A stretch of DNA of 5,241 bases from Patescibacteria group bacterium (lineage in GTDB: Bacteria; Patescibacteriota; Minisyncoccia; Phycocordibacterales; UBA5272), in the NCBI GenBank assembly GCA_030837425.1, contig JAUPLJ010000039.1, forward strand, positions 1 through 5,241, given 5' to 3'. The position numbers were made by a program, and so were the translations under genes. Each line of letters opens with the position of its first letter. Positions within the stretch are counted from its first letter, which is position 1. Shown one piece after another: positions 1 to 4,386 of the stretch. The notes below the pieces were generated by a model. It did no database searches and was not told the DNA's origin. It saw only the letters and a program-made list of their open reading frames with translations.

Positions 1-795
1 AACACCAAGACCAAGCTCATCTATTTCAAGCATATTTAAAGTATTTTTCACTACATCAATATCTATTATAGCTTTATTTATTTGGGCGTAGTCACGACAT
101 CTTTTTAAAAAGTAATTTGCAATACGAGGAGTAAAGCGGGATCTTTTGGATATTTCAAATGCTGCATCGTCTGTTATTTCTATATTTAAAATTTTTGCAG
201 AATTTTTTATGATCTGTGTTATCTCTTCCTCGGTGTAGTATTGAAGCCTGTGTATCCCTCCAGAAAATCTAGATCGAAGAGGGGATGAAAGTAGAGACAT
301 TCTTGTTGTTGCACCAATTAGAGTAAAATTTGGCAGATCAAGCTGTATTGTACGAGCACTAGGGCCTTTACCAATAATAATATCTAATTTGCGAGATTCC
401 ATAGCTGGGTAAAGAACTTCTTCTATAAGTTTATTTAATCTGTGTATCTCATCTATAAACAACACATCTCCATCACTAAGATTTGTAAGTATGGCGGCCA
501 AATCTCCAACTTTCATAATGGCTGGCCCAGAAGTAGTTCGCATATTAGTATTTAGCTCTTTTGCTACAAGGTTTGCAAGAGTTGTTTTCCCAAGACCAGG
601 AGGCCCATAAAATAAAATATGCTCCGGAGTAGAATTTCTTTCTTTTGCGGCTTGTATTAGTATTTCCAGGTTGTTTTTTATTGTTTTTTGTCCAATATAA
701 TCATTCCAAAGGCTAGGCCTCAATGCCTGGTCTAGATAGTTGTACTCATCTTTTATGATATTTTTTTCTTCAGACTCTTCTTCTTTTTCTTTCAT
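1..795 (-). CDS. ruvB: RuvB Holliday junction branch-migration ATPase, 5' part (C-terminus outside window)
   Basis: RuvB is the hexameric AAA+ motor that, with RuvA, drives branch migration of Holliday junctions in recombinational repair. I read 265 codons from ATG at 795 down to the window edge; the family is about 330-350 residues, so the C-terminal winged-helix DNA-binding domain is missing only because the window ends. Visible motifs: RPSLWNDYIGQ near residue 26-36, Walker A GPPGLGKT at 64-71, RTTSGPA at 86-92, Walker B LFIDEIH at 112-118, sensor 1 GATTR at 161-165, the arginine-finger loop SPLRSRF at 171-177, and sensor 2 TPRIAN at 222-227. The N-terminus (residues 2-20) is unusually acidic and lysine-rich. 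An in-frame TAA lies 9 bases upstream of the ATG, fixing the start; no Shine-Dalgarno sequence is present. The arginine-finger loop reads RSRFSGG rather than the RDRFG of E. coli RuvB, one residue longer. No ruvA or ruvC is visible. Identification is secure. Confidence 0.97.
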   Translation of the reverse strand, partial: MKEKEEESEEKNIIKDEYNYLDQALRPSLWNDYIGQKTIKNNLEILIQAAKERNSTPEHILFYGPPGLGKTTLANLVAKELNTNMRTTSGPAIMKVGDLAAILTNLSDGDVLFIDEIHRLNKLIEEVLYPAMESRKLDIIIGKGPSARTIQLDLPNFTLIGATTRMSLLSSPLRSRFSGGIHRLQYYTEEEITQIIKNSAKILNIEITDDAAFEISKRSRFTPRIANYFLKRCRDYAQINKAIIDIDVVKNTLNMLEIDELGLGV

Positions 796-803
796 AGATT
801 TAT

Positions 804-817
804 TTTATCACGATAAA
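804..817. promoter_or_regulatory. Short palindrome in the ruvB leader
   Basis: TTTATC-AC-GATAAA is a perfect 6-bp inverted repeat with a 2-base centre, located 9 bases upstream of the ruvB start and downstream of its predicted transcription start. It could be an operator (ruvB is SOS-controlled in many bacteria) or a weak leader hairpin. It does not match a LexA box that I can name, and A/T-rich 6-mers pair easily by chance. Confidence 0.3.
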
Positions 818-840
818 TGAAAAGGAGTTAAGATAAAAGA

Positions 841-870
841 ATTATTATGATAGCTTGACAAGTATGTCAA
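841..870 (-). promoter_or_regulatory. Predicted ruvB promoter
   Basis: On the minus strand there is a perfect -35 hexamer TTGACA (870-865). Two overlapping -10 candidates follow: CATAAT at 849-844 (15-base spacer) and AATAAT at 846-841 (18-base spacer), each 5/6 to TATAAT. Transcription would start near 835-838, leaving a leader of about 40 bases. The -35 box is one arm of the palindrome shared with the plus-strand promoter. Confidence 0.6.
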
Positions 871-871
871 G
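854..871. repeat. Palindrome CTTGACA-AGTA-TGTCAAG with overlapping 9-bp tandem repeat
   Basis: A perfect 7-bp inverted repeat (854-860 and 865-871) with a 4-base spacer presents TTGACA on both strands. Overlapping it, CAAGTATGT occurs twice back to back at 859-867 and 868-876. The palindrome supplies the -35 boxes of both divergent promoters; either repeat could also be a binding site for a repressor or activator acting on both genes. Confidence 0.65.
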
Positions 872-884
872 TATGTGATATGAT
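855..884 (+). promoter_or_regulatory. Predicted strong promoter of the 70-residue membrane protein gene
   Basis: TTGACA (855-860) is followed after 18 bases by TATGAT (879-884), preceded by the extended -10 dinucleotide TG at 876-877. This is close to the sigma-70 consensus. Transcription would begin near 891, giving a leader of about 54 bases before the ATG at 945. A second candidate, TTGACT (910-915)/TATAAA (932-937) with a 16-base spacer, would start transcription at or next to the ATG and give a leaderless message. Confidence 0.7.
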
Positions 885-944
885 TTATTTGTTATTAAAT
901 TATAAGTAATTGACTTTATTAATTAATTAAATATAAATAAAAAT

Positions 945-1157
945 ATGAAAACAGGATGGATTATAGGCATAGTTTTATTTCTTTTATTAGCTAGCGGCCA
1001 ATTAAATAATATAATGGGCAGCGCTTTTAATGATTATCAAGGATCAGATGGGATGATGCATTCAGGTTTTATTAGACTATTAATAATAGGGGCAATAATT
1101 TATGCAATATTCAAATCTCCAGCAAAGGAAGTTGTAAAAGCTGTAGCGGGTAAATAG
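945..1157 (+). CDS. Small membrane protein of unknown function, 70 residues
   Basis: I do not recognise this protein. It has two hydrophobic segments, about residues 4-20 (WIIGIVLFLLLASG core) and 43-58 (IRLLIIGAIIYAIF core), joined by a polar linker rich in Gly, Ser, Asp and Met, and it ends in a lysine-rich tail (KSPAKEVVKAVAGK). It therefore probably forms a hairpin in the cytoplasmic membrane; the basic tail suggests both ends face the cytoplasm. The start is ATG with no Shine-Dalgarno motif; the leader immediately before it is A/T-only. It stops at TAG. It is supported as a real gene by the near-consensus promoter upstream, by its plausible membrane composition, and by the hairpin element just after the stop. 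It is transcribed divergently from ruvB and convergently with pilB. Function cannot be inferred. Confidence 0.75.
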   Translation: MKTGWIIGIVLFLLLASGQLNNIMGSAFNDYQGSDGMMHSGFIRLLIIGAIIYAIFKSPAKEVVKAVAGK

Positions 1158-1169
1158 CAATGAACTTTA

Positions 1170-1315
1170 AAAACCACATAGATCTCTAAACAATTGAGAC
1201 ATCGTCTCATACTTTATTCACAGAGGACGGATTAGTTAAATTTATTTTACACTGCACCTATCCTTATGTAAAAGTTTTCTTCACCAAGAGGTTGTTTAGA
1301 GATCTATGTGGTTTT
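1170..1315. repeat. 146-bp element bounded by perfect 24-bp inverted repeats
   Basis: The arms at 1170-1193 (starts AAAACCACATAG) and 1292-1315 (ends CTATGTGGTTTT) are exact reverse complements over 24 bp. The 98-base interior holds two smaller hairpins: TGAGAC-ATC-GTCTCA (1195-1209) and TTTTACA/TGTAAAA (1245-1251 with 1267-1273). Transcribed from either side, it would fold into a long closing stem with two internal hairpins, and each strand ends in a run of U (TTTTATTCTTT on plus, TTTTTAAAG on minus). It fills the gap between two convergent genes, so a bidirectional terminator is the simplest role. A non-autonomous mobile element (MITE) or structured RNA are alternatives; I see no clear target-site duplication. 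Confidence 0.8.
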
Positions 1316-1320
1316 ATTCT
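1170..1320. terminator. Probable bidirectional terminator between the 70-residue gene and pilB
   Basis: The stop of the upstream gene (1157) and the stop of pilB (1321-1323) flank the inverted-repeat element directly, and A-tracts outside each arm become U-tracts after the stem on the opposite strand. The 98-base loop is far larger than in ordinary intrinsic terminators, so efficiency is uncertain; the 6-bp hairpin at 1195-1209 lacks a U-tract and is not a terminator by itself. Confidence 0.45.
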
Positions 1321-3084
1321 TTATTCTTCGTACAAATCTACGACGCTAGCAACTTCTTCGTAGCTAGTTTCTCCTTTCAGTATTTTAATTATACCATCCT
1401 CTCTCATTGTAGGTATTCCTTGCTTTATTGAAAGCTCTTTTATTTTTCTTTCGTTTAAAATTAATCCAGAAGAAAGAAGGTCTGCTATATCATTATCCAT
1501 TACTATTGCTTCAAATATTCCCATTCTTCCTTTGTATCCTCCATTACATTTTGGACAACCTGCTTCATTTGCTTTAAACATTTTATATTGATTAGCTGGA
1601 GCTATTTGTCCAAGCTCGCCCTCTTTATGATTTGCTATCATTGTCCCTAACACATTCGTGATTTGTTTTGTTTGTTTATCAGTGGCTTCTATTTCTTGTT
1701 TACAATATGGGCACAATTTTCTTACCAGTCTTTGAGCTAGAGATAATGAAAGAGCTGAAGCTAATATTCCAGGATTTGCACCAAGCTCCAGTAAGCGGGG
1801 GATTGTCCCTGCAGCGTTATTTGTATGTAAAGTTGAAAAGACTAAGTGCCCAGTAAGGGCTGCATTTATAGCAACTTTTGCTGTGTCTTGATCACGAATT
1901 TCTCCAACCATTATAATATCTGGATCTTGGCGCATAGCAGCTCGGAGTCCGGCCAAAAAGGTATAACCTTTATCTTCCTCAACCTGAGTCTGAGTAATTC
2001 CTGGAAGATGATATTCTACTGGATCTTCAATGGTTATAATTTTTATTTCTGGGGAATAAAGTTTGTTTACGAAAGCATAAAGTGTTGTGGTTTTTCCTGA
2101 CCCTGTTGGGCCGGTTGTTAAAATAATCCCATTTGGTTTATCAATAGATTTTTGTACTAGCTCATATAGATTTGCACTCATTCCAAGAGACTCTATATTC
2201 GCCATTATATTTCTTGGGTCGAGTAATCTCATCACGTAGCTCTCGCCATAATTTCCAGGAATAACAGAAACACGGACTTCTATCTCTATTCCATTATCAG
2301 AAATAGAAAATCTACCATCTTGCGCATTTTGTGTTATGGATAACTTTATTCCAGATAATAATTTAAATCTAGAATTTATTAATTTCATTGTGGGGAAGTC
2401 TACAAAACAAATATCAGTAAGCTCTCCATCTATTCTATATCTAAATCTAACTTTTTCTTTTTCTGGCTCTATATGAACATCGGAAACTTTAAAATGAAGC
2501 GCACCCGCTATCACTAATTCTATAATTCTAGAGATTCTAAAGTTTTTTGACTCGTTTGCTACAGTTATTAAGGTATTTCTTAAATCATCTAAAGTTTGTA
2601 TATGAGACAATAATTCCTTTAATACTTCAGAATTTAAATCCAGCATTCCAGCTTGGGATTCTACAACTTCTATAATGTCGATATATCTTCCCCAAACATG
2701 TTTAAGTGATGCATGTGAAGCTACAAATTTTATTAATATGTGCCCATGGCTCTCAAGATTTTTTAAGAGCTCATTTGTAAAAGGATTTTCTGGGTTAAAC
2801 ATTGCAATATAAAGTTTATTTCCAATCTGCTTAAAAGCGGCAAGCTCTCCTTTTCTAGCGTCACTCTCTTTTATTTGTTTCAGTGCATCAGGCTCTGGAG
2901 CAACTCCTTTTAAATCTATATAAGGCAAGGCATATTTATCTGACATTGTTTTAACATAGTCTTCTTCCTCTTTTTGGTGAACCAACCCAAGAAGATCACT
3001 ATCTTTTTTCTCTTGGCCATCATCTTGAAATTGTAGTCCATGATGTATATCGTTTTTTTCATTTTCATCTTTATAGTCATTCAT
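1321..3084 (-). CDS. pilB: PilB/GspE-type type IV pilus extension ATPase
   Basis: This is a hexameric secretion ATPase that powers assembly of type IV pilin subunits from the cytoplasmic face of the inner membrane. The 587 residues match the family's usual size. Order of parts: charged N-tail (1-45); MshEN/T2SSE-N-like domain beginning YALPYIDLKG (51-60); N2 region with SDVHIEP (201-207), QDGRF (255-259) and GESYVMRLLD (280-289); Walker A GPTGSGKT (325-332); Asp box ITIEDPVEYH (350-359); Walker B DPDIIMVGEIRD (387-398); His box TGHLVFSTLHTNNA (411-424); zinc tetracysteine C458, C461, C510, C513; and GYKGRMGIFE (516-525). The tetracysteine and GRxGIFE motif point to PilB/GspE rather than the retraction ATPase PilT. 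The gap between the two CxxC pairs (48 residues) is longer than the roughly 30 I expect. The start at 3084 follows an extended -10 by only 9 bases. No other pilus gene is in view. Identification is secure; PilB versus GspE rests on the absence of other type II secretion signs and the probable lineage. Confidence 0.95.
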   Translation of the reverse strand: MNDYKDENEKNDIHHGLQFQDDGQEKKDSDLLGLVHQKEEEDYVKTMSDKYALPYIDLKGVAPEPDALKQIKESDARKGELAAFKQIGNKLYIAMFNPENPFTNELLKNLESHGHILIKFVASHASLKHVWGRYIDIIEVVESQAGMLDLNSEVLKELLSHIQTLDDLRNTLITVANESKNFRISRIIELVIAGALHFKVSDVHIEPEKEKVRFRYRIDGELTDICFVDFPTMKLINSRFKLLSGIKLSITQNAQDGRFSISDNGIEIEVRVSVIPGNYGESYVMRLLDPRNIMANIESLGMSANLYELVQKSIDKPNGIILTTGPTGSGKTTTLYAFVNKLYSPEIKIITIEDPVEYHLPGITQTQVEEDKGYTFLAGLRAAMRQDPDIIMVGEIRDQDTAKVAINAALTGHLVFSTLHTNNAAGTIPRLLELGANPGILASALSLSLAQRLVRKLCPYCKQEIEATDKQTKQITNVLGTMIANHKEGELGQIAPANQYKMFKANEAGCPKCNGGYKGRMGIFEAIVMDNDIADLLSSGLILNERKIKELSIKQGIPTMREDGIIKILKGETSYEEVASVVDLYEE

Positions 3085-3093
3085 AATTTATTA

Positions 3094-3102
3094 ATTATAG
3101 CA
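3094..3102 (-). promoter_or_regulatory. Extended -10 promoter of pilB, near-leaderless
   Basis: On the minus strand the sequence TGC-TATAAT gives a perfect -10 hexamer (3099-3094) with the extended TGn motif (3102-3100), and no convincing -35 hexamer. Transcription would start about 3086-3088, only a few bases before the ATG at 3084, so the message would be essentially leaderless. This fits the missing Shine-Dalgarno sequence. Confidence 0.6.
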
Positions 3103-3143
3103 TTCATTTTTATACTCATTTTAGTTTTAAGTTAATAACTTGA

Positions 3144-3172
3144 TTGCATTAATTATTTTTCTGTCTTATAAT
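3144..3172 (+). promoter_or_regulatory. Predicted promoter of the His-rich 99-residue protein gene
   Basis: A perfect TATAAT at 3167-3172 is preceded, after a 17-base spacer, by TTGCAT (3144-3149), a 4/6 match to the -35 consensus. Start near 3179 would give a leader of about 25 bases made only of A and T after its first bases. It is divergent from the pilB promoter, with the two -10 boxes about 68 bp apart. Confidence 0.6.
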
Positions 3173-3203
3173 TTATACATATAAATAAAAATTTTTAAAT
3201 TTT

Positions 3204-3503
3204 ATGAACAGACATTTAAAACCCTTACATGAGCTTCATCACACACATCACATTACTCATAAAGTTTTAGGCTTGATTGTCTTATCCATTGTTTTGCTTT
3301 TAGCGGTTTATGGACTTGGAAAAGTGAAAGCAGAAGATTCTGCTTATGCTGTAGTTCCAAATGCAAATGAAGGGGTTTGCTATAGAGTCGGCACAAATTT
3401 CAATAACCCAATGAATCATGTTTCTTGTAAGACACATATGTCAGTTTGCGTCGCAGGAAAAGGATTACTGGTAGAATGTAAAACTGGAAATCTAGTTAAA
3501 TAA
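3204..3503 (+). CDS. Small exported or membrane-anchored protein with His-rich N-terminus and four cysteines, 99 residues
   Basis: I do not recognise this protein. Residues 1-20 are histidine-rich (H4, H9, H12, H13, H15, H16, H19). A strong hydrophobic segment follows at about 21-37 (VLGLIVLSIVLLLAVYG), then GKVKAED, which could be a signal-peptidase site after A43 or the outer end of a membrane anchor. The remaining 55 or so residues hold C59, C75, C82 and C92, enough for two disulfides in a small extracytoplasmic domain. The positive and His-rich end before the helix predicts N-in, C-out. ATG is used, an in-frame TAA sits 15 bases upstream, and no Shine-Dalgarno motif is visible. It has its own promoter and a hairpin terminator, so it is probably monocistronic. 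The His cluster could bind metal or act as a pH sensor, but that is speculation. Confidence 0.8.
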   Translation: MNRHLKPLHELHHTHHITHKVLGLIVLSIVLLLAVYGLGKVKAEDSAYAVVPNANEGVCYRVGTNFNNPMNHVSCKTHMSVCVAGKGLLVECKTGNLVK

Positions 3504-3513
3504 TTTTAAACAC

Positions 3514-3543
3514 AAAAAACCCTTTTAAATAAGGTGTTTTTTT
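3514..3543 (+). terminator. Intrinsic terminator after the 99-residue gene
   Basis: AAAAAACCCTT (3514-3524) pairs with AAGG-T-GTTTTTT (3531-3542), with one bulged T at 3535, a 6-base loop and a seven-T run (3537-3543). It lies 11 bases after the TAA. An alternative pairing AAACAC/GTGTTT (3508-3513 with 3534-3539) overlaps it. Confidence 0.75.
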
Positions 3544-3560
3544 ATCTTATAAAATAGCCC

Positions 3561-3588
3561 TTGACAAATATTTTTATTTTGTTATACT
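3561..3588 (+). promoter_or_regulatory. Strong predicted promoter of the 202-residue stalk protein gene
   Basis: A perfect TTGACA (3561-3566) and TATACT (3583-3588, 5/6) are separated by 16 bases. Transcription would begin near 3595, leaving a leader of about 99 bases, the longest in the window. Confidence 0.7.
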
Positions 3589-3604
3589 GTGTTCAGATTA
3601 AATT

Positions 3605-3626
3605 AGTTCCTTAAAAACAAGGAATT
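3605..3626 (+). promoter_or_regulatory. Leader hairpin upstream of the 202-residue gene
   Basis: TTCCTT (3607-3612) and AAGGAA (3619-3624) form a 6-bp stem with loop AAAAAC, extendable by a G-U and an A-U pair. AGTTC at 3605-3609 could instead pair with GAACT at 3646-3650, so two folds compete. The hairpin sits in the middle of the predicted leader and lacks a U-tract, so it is not a terminator. Its role, if any, is unknown. Confidence 0.35.
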
Positions 3627-3693
3627 TAAAGTAATTTTAAAAATAGAACTCTATATATAAACAAATATTTTTTAATCACTTAAATTTTAAAAC

Positions 3694-4302
3694 GTGAACG
3701 ATCAAAACAACTCTGATAACAACAATCAGAACGAAAAAAAATCATTTTATCAAAAAAATGCTTGGTGGATTTTGCCAGCTTTTGGACTTTTAATTTTAAT
3801 TCTTTTTTTTAGAAATTTGGAATTTAAAAATCCATTTTTCTCTAATGAAACAAAAAAAGAAGCTGCTATTATTGATGCAATAAAGAATAGTTCTGATAGA
3901 ACTGTTGATGCTATTAATAAAAATGGGGATAATCTTAGCAAAAAGATAGACAGAATTACCGATACACTTTCAGCAATGAAAAAATGTATTTCTTGCCCTC
4001 CAGAGGTAAAACCAGAGCCAAAACCTTGCCCTCCAACGGTAAAGCCAAAGCCAAGACCGAAACCTAAACCACCTTGCCCTCCAGTTGTGGTAAAACCAAA
4101 ACCGGAGCCAAAACCTTGCCCGCCAGTGATAAAAATAACCCCTTGCCCTTATGATGTAATAATCGACGGTGAAAAATATATTTACTATAATGGAATAGTT
4201 CCAGATAGTGATAATGAAAAAAGGGGTATGAAATTAAAAGCTGGTCCAAAAGGATCAAAAGATGAAGGTAAATGGTTTATTCCAGGTGAGAGAAGTTATT
4301 AA
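3694..4302 (+). CDS. Membrane-anchored stalk protein with Cys-Pro-Pro/Lys-Pro repeats and a C-terminal module shared with the next gene, 202 residues
   Basis: I do not recognise a named family. Parts in order: Asn-rich hydrophilic N-tail (1-22); one membrane helix at about 23-39 (AWWILPAFGLLILILFF); a polar, probably coiled-coil stretch (52-97, hydrophobic positions at I59, I60, I63, V71, I74, L81, I85, I88, L92); a Pro/Lys/Glu stalk (98-152) in which CPP recurs at 101, 112, 128 and 142 plus CP at 151; and a C-terminal piece (155-196) with IIDGEKY and GKWFIP, resembling the modules of the downstream protein. The layout predicts N-in, C-out with a rigid extended stalk like the TonB Pro-Lys region. 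Six cysteines (98, 101, 112, 128, 142, 151) could cross-link stalks. Start: GTG at 3694, because TAA lies in frame just two codons earlier and no ATG precedes the helix; no Shine-Dalgarno motif is seen. It has its own promoter and terminator. Confidence 0.82.
   Translation: MNDQNNSDNNNQNEKKSFYQKNAWWILPAFGLLILILFFRNLEFKNPFFSNETKKEAAIIDAIKNSSDRTVDAINKNGDNLSKKIDRITDTLSAMKKCISCPPEVKPEPKPCPPTVKPKPRPKPKPPCPPVVVKPKPEPKPCPPVIKITPCPYDVIIDGEKYIYYNGIVPDSDNEKRGMKLKAGPKGSKDEGKWFIPGERSY
4011..4125 (+). repeat. Internal DNA repeat in the Pro-rich stalk
   Basis: Positions 4011-4035 and 4101-4125 agree at 23 of 25 bases (core GAGCCAAAACCTTGCCC), exactly 90 bp or 30 codons apart. Shorter CTTGCCC units also occur at 3993, 4074 and 4143. 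The stalk has thus grown by duplication of a unit encoding CPPxVKPxPxPKP-like peptides; in-frame spacing suggests selection for length. Confidence 0.75.
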
Positions 4303-4328
4303 ACTAATTTAGAATTTTAAAAATTAGT
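4303..4328 (+). repeat. Inverted repeat just after the 202-residue gene
   Basis: ACTAATTT (4303-4310) and AAATTAGT (4321-4328) are perfect 8-bp complements with a 10-base loop, starting one base after the stop codon. A/T-rich and without a U-tract, it probably protects the 3' end or helps the neighbouring terminator. Confidence 0.5.
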
Positions 4329-4355
4329 AAAAACAATCGAAAGGTTGTTTTTTTT
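4329..4355 (+). terminator. Intrinsic terminator with GAAA tetraloop
   Basis: AAACAATC (4331-4338) pairs with GGTTGTTT (4343-4350), with one G-U pair, around a GAAA tetraloop (4339-4342); A's on the 5' side extend the pairing into the run of eight T's at 4348-4355. It ends transcription of the 202-residue gene and directly abuts the promoter of the next gene. Confidence 0.85.
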
Positions 4356-4365
4356 ATGATATAAT
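4337..4365 (+). promoter_or_regulatory. Extended -10 promoter of the 284-residue gene, overlapping the terminator
   Basis: TGA-TATAAT gives a perfect -10 (4360-4365) with the extended TG at 4357-4358. The best -35 (TCGAAA, 4337-4342, 17-base spacer, 4/6) lies inside the terminator hairpin loop. Transcription would begin near 4372, leaving a leader of about 15 bases before the ATG at 4387 and no room for a normal ribosome-binding site. Confidence 0.65.
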
Positions 4366-4386
4366 TTACAGATAATATATAAACAT

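Noticed and set aside
821..849. AAAGGAG at 821-827 followed by ATG at 847
   Set aside because: The motif resembles a Shine-Dalgarno site, but the spacing is about 19 bases and the frame closes after three codons; it also lies in the ruvB leader on the other strand.
1237..1310. Minus-strand stretch inside the inverted-repeat element encoding a plausible peptide (PLGEENFYIRIGAV)
   Set aside because: It has no start codon, is closed by TAG on one side and TAA on the other, and overlaps one arm of the inverted repeat; about 18 codons is within chance.
1160..1325. Target-site duplication flanking the inverted-repeat element
   Set aside because: Flanks ACTTTA and ATTCTTTA share no convincing direct repeat; a TA duplication would need asymmetrical arm ends.
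1668..2100. Plus-strand open frames inside pilB
   Set aside because: They lie opposite the conserved ATPase core of pilB and show no family features.
3750..4258. Minus-strand open frames opposite the 202-residue gene
   Set aside because: They arise from the complement of the Pro/Lys codons and the A/T-rich helix region, and have no supporting signals.
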